Assembly: GCF_002210425.1 (NCBI RefSeq)
Contig: NZ_MWQK01000001.1
Span: forward strand, 62,001-126,000
Direction of reading: 5' to 3'
Source: Fibrobacter sp. UWB2
GTDB taxonomy: Bacteria; Fibrobacterota; Fibrobacteria; Fibrobacterales; Fibrobacteraceae
Length of the DNA: 64,000 bases
Shown here: positions 26,283 to 34,880 of the stretch, piece after piece
Layout: each line of letters begins with the position of its first letter
How positions within the stretch are numbered: the first letter of the stretch is position 1
The notes under the pieces: generated by a model
The model's input: the letters and a program-made list of their open reading frames with translations, nothing else
Database searches by the model: none
Told to the model about the DNA's origin: nothing
Made by a program: the position numbers and the translations under genes

Positions 26283-27734
26283 CTACATCGACTTTAAAAA
26301 GCGCAAAGCTTTTTCTGCAAAATTTTGAATTTTAGAACGCAAACAACCCGGAATAATTCCATAGGGCGGGTGGAAAAATGTCACCGCATCGAACCCTTTC
26401 TGCTCCATGATATTGCGTTCGTGGCTAAACGTCTTGAATCCGAAAAATCCGTGGTAATTGCCTGTACCGCTCATGCCCACGCCGCCAAAGGGAACTTCCA
26501 GATTCTCGATTTGGATAATGGTGTTGTTCACGCAGGTGGAACCTGATGTGGTATGGCTCAAAACGTAATTGATATCGCGTTTGTTTGTTCCAAAGATGTA
26601 CAGCGCAAGCGGTTTTGGACGGCTTTGCACAAAAGCAATCGCTTCGTCAAGATTCTTATAGGCGATAATCGGCATAATCGGTCCGAAAATTTCGGACTTC
26701 ATAATTTCCATGTCGGGCGTGACATTTGTCAGTACGGTGACTGGCGTGTAGCAATTTTCGATATCGCTCACTCCGCCGATGACTTGCTTAGCGCCTTTGG
26801 CAATTGCATCCTTGATGAGTGCGGCATGGCGCTCTGTGGCGCGCTTGTCGACGATGTGTACAAGGTCTTTGCTTTCGTGACGCTTGGCTTCGGTATCGCC
26901 GAATCTGCGTTTGATATCTTCGGCAAAAGCTTCTGCAAATTCCTGAACTTTGTCTTCGGGGCAAAGGGCATAATCAGGCGCAATGCAGGTTTGCCCGCCG
27001 TTCAAAGTCTTGCCCCAGGCAATTTGCTTGATATGCTTCTTGACGTTTATGCCGGGGAGCAAAATCGTGGGCGATTTTCCGCCAAGTTCAAGTGTAATGC
27101 TGGCGTGGTGCTTGGCCGCCATTTCTGCAATGTGTGCGCCGACCTTCGGACTCCCCGTAAAGAATACATGGTCAAACGGGAGTTCTAATAACTTGTCTCC
27201 AATTTCAGCCCCTTCACCTTCGATGAGTGCGATTTCATTTTCTGGGAAATTTTCTTTAAACATCTTCACGAGAACTGCGCTCACGTGCGGTGTCTTGTGC
27301 GATGGCTTTGCCATAATCACGTTGCCAGCCGCAATTGCCGAAATAATCGGGTTCACGAGCAACAAAAATGGATAGTTCCACGGCGCAAAAATCAGCACAC
27401 GACCTTTGGGCTCGTAGTGGAGGCGGCTTTTGGAGGTGGGCAAAAAGAACACGCGACTTGCACTTTTGTCCTTCATCCATTTTTTCAGATGGCTGATGGT
27501 GTGGTCGATTTCTTCAATCGTCGGAAAAATTTCGCTGAGCCAAGCTTCGAAACGGGGCTTATGGAAGTCCTGCCAAACTGCTTCGTAAAACTCTTCCTGA
27601 TGCTTCACGACGGCTTCGCGAAGCTTTTTCAGTTTTTGAATACGCTCTTTGGCACTCGTCTGGGCTATTTTCCAGCGATTTTCCCCTTGAGCATCAAAAA
27701 TCTTTTTGATATCTATCCCATGTATTTCGTTCAT
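26283..27734 (-). CDS. Aldehyde dehydrogenase, ALDH3-like
   Basis: This 483-residue aldehyde dehydrogenase has the general base Glu in LELGGKSP, the nucleophile Cys in NGGQTCIAPDY and the nucleotide-binding FTGSPKVG. The lack of an N-terminal extension and the hydrophobic C-terminal tail (FGFKTFSHERNIMEQKG...) resemble the ALDH3/fatty-aldehyde group. It oxidises an aldehyde to an acid, or works in reverse with the downstream alcohol dehydrogenase. Met at 27734 was chosen; a TTG two codons earlier is possible. The divergent promoter region to 27848 is shared with the carbonic-anhydrase-like gene. Confidence 0.92.
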   Translation of the reverse strand: MNEIHGIDIKKIFDAQGENRWKIAQTSAKERIQKLKKLREAVVKHQEEFYEAVWQDFHKPRFEAWLSEIFPTIEEIDHTISHLKKWMKDKSASRVFFLPTSKSRLHYEPKGRVLIFAPWNYPFLLLVNPIISAIAAGNVIMAKPSHKTPHVSAVLVKMFKENFPENEIALIEGEGAEIGDKLLELPFDHVFFTGSPKVGAHIAEMAAKHHASITLELGGKSPTILLPGINVKKHIKQIAWGKTLNGGQTCIAPDYALCPEDKVQEFAEAFAEDIKRRFGDTEAKRHESKDLVHIVDKRATERHAALIKDAIAKGAKQVIGGVSDIENCYTPVTVLTNVTPDMEIMKSEIFGPIMPIIAYKNLDEAIAFVQSRPKPLALYIFGTNKRDINYVLSHTTSGSTCVNNTIIQIENLEVPFGGVGMSGTGNYHGFFGFKTFSHERNIMEQKGFDAVTFFHPPYGIIPGCLRSKIQNFAEKALRFLKSM

Positions 27735-27827
27735 ACTCAATAAGATAGAACATATTGGGCAAAAAAGGCGTTTTAGGTGGCGAAAAACAAAGCTTTTTTA
27801 AAAATTTTTCTGTTTCATCTATTCATG

Positions 27828-27835
27828 TATTTTTG
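27828..27835 (+). promoter_or_regulatory. Candidate promoter element TATTTTTG
   Basis: This octamer fits TAnnTTTG and lies 12 bp before ATG 27848, the first gene of the lipid A/fatty acid run. Confidence 0.4.
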
Positions 27836-27847
27836 TAAATTGAAACT

Positions 27848-28363
27848 ATGGGTTCCATAATTAAGTATAAAGGCAAAGTCCCGCAGGTGGGCGAGCGCGT
27901 GTTTATCGCCGAAGGCGCATGCCTCGTGGGCGATGTGAGCATTGGCGATGATTCGTCCGTGTTTTACAATGCGGTGTTGCGTGCCGATTTGGCAGAAATC
28001 AAAATTGGCAAGCGTACAAATATCCAGGATAATGTGAGTGTCCATGTTTCGACGGGTGTCGGGGTAAGCATTGGCGACGAGGTGACTGTTGGTCATGGTG
28101 CGGTGCTTCACGGCTGTACAATCGAAGATAACGTTCTCGTAGGCATGGGTGCAATTATCATGGATGGAGCCCTTATCATGAAAAATTGCATCGTCGGTGC
28201 GGGTGCGCTTGTGACGGCAGGGAAAAATTTCCCTGAAAATTCCCTGATTGTGGGATCTCCGGCGCACATCGCTAGAACACTGACTGCAGAAGAAATTAAG
28301 AACGTAAAGATCGGCGTAGAACACTACTTGGACGCAAAGGATGAACTTCTAAAAGATGTATAA
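27848..28363 (+). CDS. Gamma-carbonic-anhydrase-like hexapeptide protein
   Basis: This 171-residue left-handed beta-helix protein has repeated hexapeptides (for example VGDVSIGDDSSVFYNAVLRAD, then IGKRTNIQDN, and VTVGHGAVLHGCTIEDN) and the three-His pattern of gamma-class carbonic anhydrases (His in NVSVHVS, GHGAVLHG). The family forms trimers. YrdA/PaaY members bind Zn, and many lack measured activity. The substrate is therefore uncertain. It overlaps the next start by 8 bp and heads a tightly packed run of envelope lipid genes. Confidence 0.87.
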   Translation: MGSIIKYKGKVPQVGERVFIAEGACLVGDVSIGDDSSVFYNAVLRADLAEIKIGKRTNIQDNVSVHVSTGVGVSIGDEVTVGHGAVLHGCTIEDNVLVGMGAIIMDGALIMKNCIVGAGALVTAGKNFPENSLIVGSPAHIARTLTAEEIKNVKIGVEHYLDAKDELLKDV

Positions 28364-29321
28364 GTTCTTTTTCCTAATAAATCCGGTGAGTGGAGGTGGA
28401 CAAGGAAAGGTTATCCATAAATTTCTTCCTGAAATTATGGAGTCTATGGATTTTAAGGCCGACGAATGGAAGGCTGAATTCACGCGCAAGGAAGGAATGG
28501 AAGAGCAAATTTTGACGGCTCTTTCTTCGACGGAAAAACTTGTTGCAGTGGGTGGCGACGGTACGGTTTCGTCGGTTCTTTCGATGATGCTTGTTTCGGC
28601 TCATGCTGATAAAGTTCAGATTGGGCTTATCCCGCTGGGCACAGGCAATGACTTGGCTCGCGTGCTTGGTTTGTACAAACCGTTTGCCGATAAGGGCCTC
28701 TTGTACTTGGTGCGTAGGCTCTTGATGGCGAAGTCGAGACCATTTGATATTTGGACGGTGAACGGCAAGTATGCACTAGCCAATTATTTCTCCGCAGGTA
28801 TTGATGCCCGTATTGCGCATGATTTTAACCATGACCGTGCTACGGGGGTTATTTCCTCGAATTCTGTGATTGCAAATAAATTGCATTACGTCAAGCGCTT
28901 TTTTGCAGACCGCGCCTATCACTTGAAAAGCGGAAAGATTTCGATGGTCGTCAATACGCCGGAACTCAATGAAACGGTGGATTTGACGGGCCATACGACG
29001 GTCATTGTTGGGAACATCCCGAGCTTTGCCAGTGGCGCGAATCCGTTCTTCCAGTCCGACATGGCGGATGGCTATTTGGAAGTGGTCTGCGTGCCGAACA
29101 TGATGAACTTCTTGCTTGCGATTGCAGTCGGGAACATCCCGGTCATTGGGTACTTCTTGAAAAAGAACTTACTCAAGTCGCGTAAAGTGCGCTCGCTGAC
29201 GCTTGAACTTGCGGATGACGAATACATCCAGCTCGATGGCGAAGATTTAAGCGGCAAGGTGGGCAACCGCGTTACCATTCAGTTTGCATGTCAAGTTCAC
29301 ATGCTCACGCTAGAGGAATAA
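28356..29321 (+). CDS. Diacylglycerol kinase family lipid kinase (DgkB/YegS-like)
   Basis: This 321-residue soluble protein of the DAGK catalytic family has NPVSGGGQG near the N-terminus, the nucleotide-binding GGDGT (about residues 67-71) and LIPLGTGNDLARVLG. A C-terminal all-beta domain includes ELADDEYIQLDGED. Such enzymes phosphorylate diacylglycerol or a related lipid with ATP to recycle it into phospholipid synthesis. It overlaps the upstream gene by 8 bp and the lpxD start by 1 base, so the three are translationally coupled. The exact lipid substrate is unknown. Confidence 0.9.
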   Translation: MYKFFFLINPVSGGGQGKVIHKFLPEIMESMDFKADEWKAEFTRKEGMEEQILTALSSTEKLVAVGGDGTVSSVLSMMLVSAHADKVQIGLIPLGTGNDLARVLGLYKPFADKGLLYLVRRLLMAKSRPFDIWTVNGKYALANYFSAGIDARIAHDFNHDRATGVISSNSVIANKLHYVKRFFADRAYHLKSGKISMVVNTPELNETVDLTGHTTVIVGNIPSFASGANPFFQSDMADGYLEVVCVPNMMNFLLAIAVGNIPVIGYFLKKNLLKSRKVRSLTLELADDEYIQLDGEDLSGKVGNRVTIQFACQVHMLTLEE

Positions 29322-30340
29322 TGTTTTCGGTTTCTTTATCTGAAATTCTTGAAACGATGAATCTTAAAATGCCTTCGAACGAGGGCGTTTTAAATTTTGA
29401 ACTGACTGGATTTTCTTCGCTCGATCAGGCGGGACCGCATGATGTCTCATTTTGGACGGGCGACGCCAAGACAGAAACGGGGCTTGCAGGGAATGCCGGT
29501 GGCGTGAGCACCAGTGCTTTTGCGGGCGTTACGGCAGGGCTCCTCTTTGTGCCGAGTTTGTACGAAAAGTATTGCGTAGATGGTCGTTCGGAACTCTTGC
29601 CGAATGTGCATTTTGTATGCCCGGTTGAAAGTCCGTACCATGCGATGGTGACTTTCATGAAGGAATTTGTGGAACGTCGTGAAGTTTTTGAAGAAACGAA
29701 AATTGCTGCTTCTGCACAAGTTCATGCTTCGGCAGTTGTCGAGGGTGTGGTAGGCGAGAACGCTATCATCGGCCCGAATTGCGTGGTGATGAAGGGCGCT
29801 ACGATTGGCGCAGGTACGATTCTTGAAGCAAATGTGACTGTTTACCCGCGTGTGACAATTGGCGAAGATTGCGTGTTCCAGGCAGGCGTTGTCGTGGGAC
29901 CTCGTGGTTTTGGATTTTACGAGTACGAAGGCAAGCGCCGTATGGTGCCGCATTTGGCGGGTGTCCGCATTGGGAACCGCTGTAGCTTTAGCGCTAATGA
30001 CGTGGTTGCGGCGGGCTTTGTCTCTCCGACGGTGATTGGCGATGATTGCCATTTCGATACGTTTGTGCAAGTGGCGCATAACTGCCGCCTTGGAAACAAC
30101 ATCATGATGGCTTCGCAGTCTGGCGTGGCGGGTTCCGTGATTATGGAAGATGACGTCGAATTCGCTGGTGGCGTGCAGTCGGCGGGGCATTTGACGATAG
30201 GCAAGGGAGTGAAAGTTGCCGCCAAGGCGGGCGTGACCAAGAGCCTCAAGGCGGGCAAGGTTTACGCGGGCTACCCGGCCGAAGAAATTGACGTTTGGCG
30301 CCGCTCCGTCGTGAAACTCCGAATGATGGGCAAGAAATAA
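29321..30340 (+). CDS. lpxD: UDP-3-O-acylglucosamine N-acyltransferase LpxD
   Basis: LpxD adds the second hydroxyacyl chain in lipid A synthesis, using acyl-ACP. The 339-residue protein has the N-terminal uridine-binding domain (about 1-105, with FLFVPSLYEKY-like strands) and a long left-handed beta-helix of hexapeptides. The catalytic His lies in QVAHNCRLGNN. The start at 29321 is fixed by the TAATG overlap with the preceding stop and by GAGGA upstream; earlier in-frame codons lie inside the kinase gene. lpxC, the previous pathway step, follows 23 bp downstream. Confidence 0.96.
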   Translation: MFSVSLSEILETMNLKMPSNEGVLNFELTGFSSLDQAGPHDVSFWTGDAKTETGLAGNAGGVSTSAFAGVTAGLLFVPSLYEKYCVDGRSELLPNVHFVCPVESPYHAMVTFMKEFVERREVFEETKIAASAQVHASAVVEGVVGENAIIGPNCVVMKGATIGAGTILEANVTVYPRVTIGEDCVFQAGVVVGPRGFGFYEYEGKRRMVPHLAGVRIGNRCSFSANDVVAAGFVSPTVIGDDCHFDTFVQVAHNCRLGNNIMMASQSGVAGSVIMEDDVEFAGGVQSAGHLTIGKGVKVAAKAGVTKSLKAGKVYAGYPAEEIDVWRRSVVKLRMMGKK

Positions 30341-30363
30341 TTTTATAAATTCCCGTTATCTAA

Positions 30364-31296
30364 ATGAAAAAAGATTCTCGTAAAAGCCCGCGTGAGTGGG
30401 AATTTAGTTCTGCGTCTTTGTCTTATGGCAAGGCGAACGTAAAAATTGAAGTCCAGGAGTACAATCCGCAACTGGAGCCTCGCGTCGAATGGCGTGTGGG
30501 CGGTCGTGCTTTTTACAGTACCGATTGCGCAAAGTGCTTCACGGATTTGAAGTTCAGCGTGGCCCGTACTGCAATTTATGAATCGGGCGAAGGCACTCAT
30601 GCGTTGACGCTTGCATCCCCGGAACACCTTGCACCAGTATTCTTGATGTGGCCGTCTCGCCGCTTTGTGGTGGATGTCGCCTGCAACGAAGAAGGTGACA
30701 AGGGTTGTGTTGCTGAAGTTCCGCTGATGGACGGCAGTGCGCTTCCGTTCTTTAGCGAATTTCGCAGAAATGTGGGTGCGCCCGAAGAACTCGCTTTTTA
30801 CGATGTCCCCGTACATGCGGCGTGGGACTTGTTCCGTACAGATGTTGCGGATTCCGCTCAAGCTCAAAAGCCTTACGGTTCCGTGAAAATCACGCCGAGC
30901 GAAGCGTTTGAGGTGGAATACATCCTGGAACGAAACGAAAACGGTCGCGTCTTTAAGTCGGCGGCGAATGTTTCCATTTACTCGGCAGAAGACTTGTACA
31001 ATGTCTTTGTGGCGAGAACTTTTATTTTAAAAAACGAATTTGACGAAGCCCGCAAGGCAGGTTTGCTTGGCGGGGTGGATGAATCCTGTGGGCTCTTGCT
31101 CGACAATTCTCCGGAAGCTTCGGCTCTCGTGTTTAGAGTTGCCGATGAACCCGCTCGTCATAAAATCCTCGACCTGTTGGGAGACCTTTGCTTTGCAAAG
31201 CCCGCACTCCCGAAAGTTCGTCTGGAAATCATCAACGGTGGTCACTTGAGCCACAGAACAATCTTAGAAAAGGTGTTGCCCTATGCTTTACAATGA
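30364..31296 (+). CDS. lpxC: UDP-3-O-acyl-N-acetylglucosamine deacetylase LpxC
   Basis: LpxC is the zinc deacetylase for the committed step of lipid A synthesis. The 310-residue protein is divergent but keeps the key signatures: Glu-His in ASPEHLAPV, the zinc ligands in DEPARHKILDLLGDL, and the late His in INGGHLSHR. Usual length is about 300. The N-terminus is more basic than usual. It overlaps fabZ by 14 bp. In some bacteria LpxC is fused to FabZ; here they are separate but overlapping. Confidence 0.93.
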   Translation: MKKDSRKSPREWEFSSASLSYGKANVKIEVQEYNPQLEPRVEWRVGGRAFYSTDCAKCFTDLKFSVARTAIYESGEGTHALTLASPEHLAPVFLMWPSRRFVVDVACNEEGDKGCVAEVPLMDGSALPFFSEFRRNVGAPEELAFYDVPVHAAWDLFRTDVADSAQAQKPYGSVKITPSEAFEVEYILERNENGRVFKSAANVSIYSAEDLYNVFVARTFILKNEFDEARKAGLLGGVDESCGLLLDNSPEASALVFRVADEPARHKILDLLGDLCFAKPALPKVRLEIINGGHLSHRTILEKVLPYALQ

Positions 31297-31720
31297 AGAA
31301 CAAGTACATGCCCTCCTCCCTCAGAAGGCTCCGTTTGCTTTCGTGGACGAAATTCAGGAAATCACCGAAGGTGACCAGCCGTCTATCGTTGCTGTTTGGC
31401 ACGTGACGGGCAAGGAAAAGTTCTTTGACGGTCATTTCCCGAACAATCCGGTGCTCCCGGGCGTGATTCAAATCGAATCCATGGCTCAGGCCGCAACGCT
31501 CTTGACGATGATCGCGAAGAAGGCTGATGTCGAAGGCAAGCGCCCGGCATTCATGGGTGTCGAAAACTGCCGCTTCCGTGCTCCGGTGATTCCGCCGCAG
31601 GACTTGACGCTTAAGGCTACGCTCGTGATGGCTCGTCATGGCATTTACAAGTACACTGGCGAAATCTGGCAGGGCGAAACGCTTATCTGCAATGCCTCCT
31701 TTAGCGCTGCAATGGTCTAA
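31283..31720 (+). CDS. fabZ: 3-hydroxyacyl-ACP dehydratase FabZ
   Basis: FabZ dehydrates 3-hydroxyacyl-ACP in fatty acid elongation and so competes with LpxD for hydroxyacyl-ACP. The 145-residue hotdog protein contains the full signature GHFPNNPVLPGVIQIESMAQA with catalytic His and Glu. It overlaps lpxC by 14 bp. The three neighbouring genes therefore balance lipid A and phospholipid synthesis, as is known for the lpxC-fabZ pair in other Gram-negatives. Confidence 0.97.
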   Translation: MLYNEEQVHALLPQKAPFAFVDEIQEITEGDQPSIVAVWHVTGKEKFFDGHFPNNPVLPGVIQIESMAQAATLLTMIAKKADVEGKRPAFMGVENCRFRAPVIPPQDLTLKATLVMARHGIYKYTGEIWQGETLICNASFSAAMV

Positions 31721-31733
31721 TTTAGGCTGTGTT

Positions 31734-32594
31734 ATGACGCGAGCTAACGATAAATTGAACGTGTTGATTTTAGCGGCTGGGCTTGGCACAAGGCTGAGAC
31801 CTTTGACGTCGGAAATCCCGAAGCCGTTGGTTCGCGTTTATGACAAAAGCATTCTCGAAATCCAGATGGAGCGGGCGAAGTCGCTTGGCGATGTCCGCTT
31901 GCACGCGAATGCACATTACCTGGCCGACCAGATTGTAAGCGAAGGCGAACGTCTTGGCTTCGAAAAAGTCTGGGTCGAAACGCCAGAAATCCTCGGAACG
32001 GCAGGCCCCTTGCGCCGGATTTATGCGGCGGGGTATCGCGGTGGCCTCTTGATTATGAATGGCGACGCGTACTGCAATTTTGACTTGGGTGCTTTTGTGC
32101 GGAATGCACGAAATCGCTGTGAGGCCGCACTCCTGGCGGTCGATTTCCCGAAGGTAAACACGTTCCGCGTGGGTGCGGATGGTTGCCTTGCGGGTGTTGC
32201 CGGACGTTTCGGTGCCGACACGGGAACGGCTGCGACGTTCTCTGGAATTTCGTGGTACAGCGATGAAGCTTTGTCTCGAATTCCTGACGGCGAATTTGAT
32301 ATCCGTGAATTCTGGAAACAGGAAATTGCGGCTGGCCGTGCGCCGTTTGTCGATATGTCGCAGTTGCATGCCACGTGGATTGATATGGGATCGCCTGAAG
32401 GCCTCATGGCTGCTGTGGAAGCGCGTTTGTCGGAATGTGGTCGCGACAAGAATGAAGCTGTTGTGGAACCCGGCGTTGTCATTCCTGACGGTGTGAAAAT
32501 TGCGCATTCCGTGATTTTTAAAGGTGCCGAAATTCAACCCGGCGAGACCATCGAAAACGAGATCCGCGGTCGCGGTTTTGTTTGGAAAGTTTAA
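31734..32594 (+). CDS. Sugar-phosphate nucleotidyltransferase (MurU/RmlA-like)
   Basis: This 286-residue protein starts at ATG 31734, where the conserved nucleotidyltransferase N-terminus VLILAAGLGTRLRPLT follows. Other marks are IPKPLVRV, the metal-binding NGDAYC and WIDMGSPEGL near the end, with a short hexapeptide-like C-terminal tail (PGVVIPDGVKIAHSVIFKGAEI). It should couple a sugar-1-phosphate to UTP or GTP. The length is close to MurU (MurNAc-1-P uridylyltransferase) and mannose-1-P guanylyltransferases; I cannot decide between them. The gap to trmJ is 3 bp. Confidence 0.85.
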   Translation: MTRANDKLNVLILAAGLGTRLRPLTSEIPKPLVRVYDKSILEIQMERAKSLGDVRLHANAHYLADQIVSEGERLGFEKVWVETPEILGTAGPLRRIYAAGYRGGLLIMNGDAYCNFDLGAFVRNARNRCEAALLAVDFPKVNTFRVGADGCLAGVAGRFGADTGTAATFSGISWYSDEALSRIPDGEFDIREFWKQEIAAGRAPFVDMSQLHATWIDMGSPEGLMAAVEARLSECGRDKNEAVVEPGVVIPDGVKIAHSVIFKGAEIQPGETIENEIRGRGFVWKV

Positions 32595-32597
32595 ATT

Positions 32598-33407
32598 ATG
32601 AGAAAGTTTAGAGTAGTACTTGTTGAACCGGAACACCCGCACAATGTGGGTTTTGTCGCACGTGCCATGCATTGCTATGCATTGCCGGAACTTTATATTG
32701 TCTATCCGAAGCGCGACAAAGTCTTGGACAAATCTTACCATACGGCCGCCAATAGCCATGACATTCTGGATAACGCCAAGGTCGTCCACAAGTTTGAAGA
32801 TGCCATTGGCGATTGCTCTTGTGCTGTCGCATACAGCCGCCGCATTTTTGCAAGTTCCATCAAGCATACGATGGTGCAGAACTTGTCTGACATGCTCCCG
32901 GAAGACGGAACGATTGCGCTTGTGTTCGGTCGTGAATCTTGCGGGCTTGCGCTTGAAGAAGTGAACGCCTGTACGTACCAGTGCGAAATTCCGGTGCCGG
33001 GACTCATGAGCTTGAATCTTGGACAAGCGGTCTCGATTAGCTTGTACGAGCTTTGCCGTTCCGGGGCACTCGCGAACGGCGAGGGCCGCGCGAAGCGCAC
33101 AACGCGAGGCGTTGCCGAAACGGGCCCTGCAACCATTCAGCAGATTGACGGTTTCAAGAAGTTCCTCGACCGCTATCTCACGGGCCAGTATCACGATCAG
33201 GCTTGGCGCGATAGCTTCCTTAATACGCTTTTGCAGCGTTTGCACCCGACGCGCAACGAACTTTCGGCTCTGTTCGGTTTGCTCCGCAATTTAGCAGGCA
33301 AGCCCGCTCGTTTGGAACATGCCGCTGAAAAGGCTGCAAAGCAAGCGGCGCAGAGCGCTGAACAGGATGAAACGCCGAAAGCCGAAAACTCAAAGAAGTC
33401 CAAGTAG
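32598..33407 (+). CDS. trmJ: tRNA 2'-O-methyltransferase TrmJ-like (SPOUT family)
   Basis: This 269-residue SPOUT methyltransferase has VVLVEPEHPHNVGFVARAM at the N-terminus, FGRESCGL, and the knot segment IPVPGLMSLNLGQAVSISLYEL. TrmJ methylates position 32 (Cm/Um) in the tRNA anticodon loop as a dimer. A C-terminal helical extension (about 200-269) ends in an Ala/Lys/Glu-rich tail. It sits within the envelope gene run, apparently for transcription only. TrmL-like or other TrmH-family specificity cannot be excluded. Confidence 0.88.
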   Translation: MRKFRVVLVEPEHPHNVGFVARAMHCYALPELYIVYPKRDKVLDKSYHTAANSHDILDNAKVVHKFEDAIGDCSCAVAYSRRIFASSIKHTMVQNLSDMLPEDGTIALVFGRESCGLALEEVNACTYQCEIPVPGLMSLNLGQAVSISLYELCRSGALANGEGRAKRTTRGVAETGPATIQQIDGFKKFLDRYLTGQYHDQAWRDSFLNTLLQRLHPTRNELSALFGLLRNLAGKPARLEHAAEKAAKQAAQSAEQDETPKAENSKKSK

Positions 33408-33427
33408 CAACACCGCCGGAGATGGAC

Positions 33428-34384
33428 ATGTACGAAATCTTGCCCTACAGTCATGAACAGGAATTACGCTGGGATCGTTTCGTCATGGAAAACTCCATGA
33501 ACGGAACGTTCTTGCAGACGCGCCGGTTCTTGAACTACCATCCTGAAGGACGATTTGCAGATGCATCGTTCTTTGTGGAAAAAAGTGGTATTGTTGTTGC
33601 TGTTGTTCCTGGCTGTAGCATCGATGGCAGATTCGTGTCGCATCAGGGTTCGACTTTTGGTGGTCCCGTCATTTCCAAAGATTTTTATTCGGGCAACAAG
33701 ATTCTTGAAATCGTCAAGGCCATTGATGATTACATTGTCCAAAATTTCAAAAGTGTCAAGCTAAAACCGACCTCTCGCATTTTTGCAACAGTATCGACAG
33801 ATTTGTTGGATTATGCGCTTGAGCACTCTGGCTACAGTCGCCATACGGAACTCAGCTGCTACACGCCGCTTGTTAAAGGTGTTGATCCACTTGAAATTTG
33901 CAAGCGCGAATGTCGTCATAATTTTAGACAAGCTGAAAAATTGAATCTGACATACGGCGAAATTCCCGATAGCGAAATGGAAAAATTCTACGACTTCCTT
34001 GTGCTTTCAAAGGCTCGTTACAATACCAAACCAGTCCATTCTTTAGCGGAATTGCGCGACCTCAAACAGAGATTCCCAGAAGATGTTTTATTCCGCGGCG
34101 TTTGGCAGAACGGCGAATATTTGTCGGGGATGATGATTTTCAGTTTCAAACAAGCGAAGGCTTTCCATTTCCAGTACCTTGCACCCGATGATTCCAGGCG
34201 TGAAACGAATGCCTCAACAGCGCTATTTGTAAATGCGATGCGTGAGGCTGCTCAAGTTGGGTGTGAAAAGTTCTCGTGGGGAATTTCAACAGAAAATGGC
34301 GGCGCTTATTTGAACGAAAATCTTTACCGATTCAAGGAATCGTTCGGCGCAACCGCCTGTGTGAACGCTAGATACGAGAAGTAG
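33428..34384 (+). CDS. FemAB-like GNAT acyltransferase
   Basis: This 318-residue protein has a FemAB/GNAT-related double-GNAT layout (Acetyltransf_6 type). It contains QTRRFLNYHPEGRF near the N-terminus, the nucleotide-binding-like RECRHNFRQAEKLNL, and a C-terminal FSWGISTENGGAYLNENLYRFKESFG typical of this group. Members attach amino acids or other acyl groups to peptidoglycan or polysaccharide precursors. No specific substrate can be named. GGAG directly before ATG 33422 makes the second ATG, 33428, the better start. The 3' end overlaps the convergent cupin gene by 17 bp. Confidence 0.78.
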   Translation: MYEILPYSHEQELRWDRFVMENSMNGTFLQTRRFLNYHPEGRFADASFFVEKSGIVVAVVPGCSIDGRFVSHQGSTFGGPVISKDFYSGNKILEIVKAIDDYIVQNFKSVKLKPTSRIFATVSTDLLDYALEHSGYSRHTELSCYTPLVKGVDPLEICKRECRHNFRQAEKLNLTYGEIPDSEMEKFYDFLVLSKARYNTKPVHSLAELRDLKQRFPEDVLFRGVWQNGEYLSGMMIFSFKQAKAFHFQYLAPDDSRRETNASTALFVNAMREAAQVGCEKFSWGISTENGGAYLNENLYRFKESFGATACVNARYEK

Positions 34385-34796
34385 CTTCTTTCACAAAATC
34401 TTTGTACTCGTAAATGTAATCGGATTCGTCATAGTGTTCCGATGCGAGTACCATGCAAACAGCGCCCGAAGAGAAATTCTCGATTTCGCGCCAGTGCATT
34501 GTCGGAATGTAAAGCCCGTGATAGGAGCGGTTCAGGGAATATTTGGAACGCCTTTTGCCGTCGTCCAGAATCACGTCAAAGCTACCGCTTGCAGCGATAA
34601 TCAATTGACGTAGCTTGCGATGCGCATGGCCCCCGCGGGTTGTTCCGCCAGGAACGTCGTACAGGTAGTACAAGCGCTTGATATCAAACGGGATGAGTTC
34701 TCCGCCTTCGACAACGCTCAAGTTGCCACGTTGGTCGTGAGCAATCGGGATATCAATTAAACGCGGTTCTTTAAGCTGTTCTTCGTTCCATTCCAT
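34368..34796 (-). CDS. FdtA/QdtA-like sugar nucleotide cupin (WxcM family)
   Basis: This 142-residue cupin matches the dTDP-3,4-keto-6-deoxyhexose isomerase family (FdtA/QdtA; C-terminal half of WxcM). Signatures are DQRGNLSVVEGG, FDIKRLYYLYDVPGGTTRGGHAH, KLRQLIIAASGSFDVILDDG and GLYIPTMHWREIENFS. These enzymes make 3-amino-3,6-dideoxy sugars for O antigens and S-layers. No other deoxysugar genes are nearby, so it is an orphan here. ATG 34796 with AAGGG just upstream is the chosen start; an extension to 34880 is hydrophobic but unsupported. Confidence 0.85.
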   Translation of the reverse strand: MEWNEEQLKEPRLIDIPIAHDQRGNLSVVEGGELIPFDIKRLYYLYDVPGGTTRGGHAHRKLRQLIIAASGSFDVILDDGKRRSKYSLNRSYHGLYIPTMHWREIENFSSGAVCMVLASEHYDESDYIYEYKDFVKEATSRI

Positions 34797-34814
34797 GCCC
34801 TTAATATAACAAAA

Positions 34815-34833
34815 CCATCTCAAAATGAGATGG
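34815..34833. other. Hairpin in the leader of the cupin gene
   Basis: CCATCTCA-AAA-TGAGATGG, an 8-bp perfect stem, lies 18 bp upstream of the cupin start. The same stem sequence forms the tRNA-Lys terminator at 12195-12224. There is no T run on the minus side, so it is not a clear terminator and could be a regulatory hairpin. Confidence 0.5.
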
Positions 34834-34880
34834 CCTGCGTAAAAAAGAACCTGTAAGGTTGTTGTTTTCTGTAAAAACAA

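Noticed and set aside
34797-34880. N-terminal extension of the cupin gene to 34880
   Set aside because: Extra residues lie over the leader hairpin, are not part of the family, and a ribosome site supports 34796.
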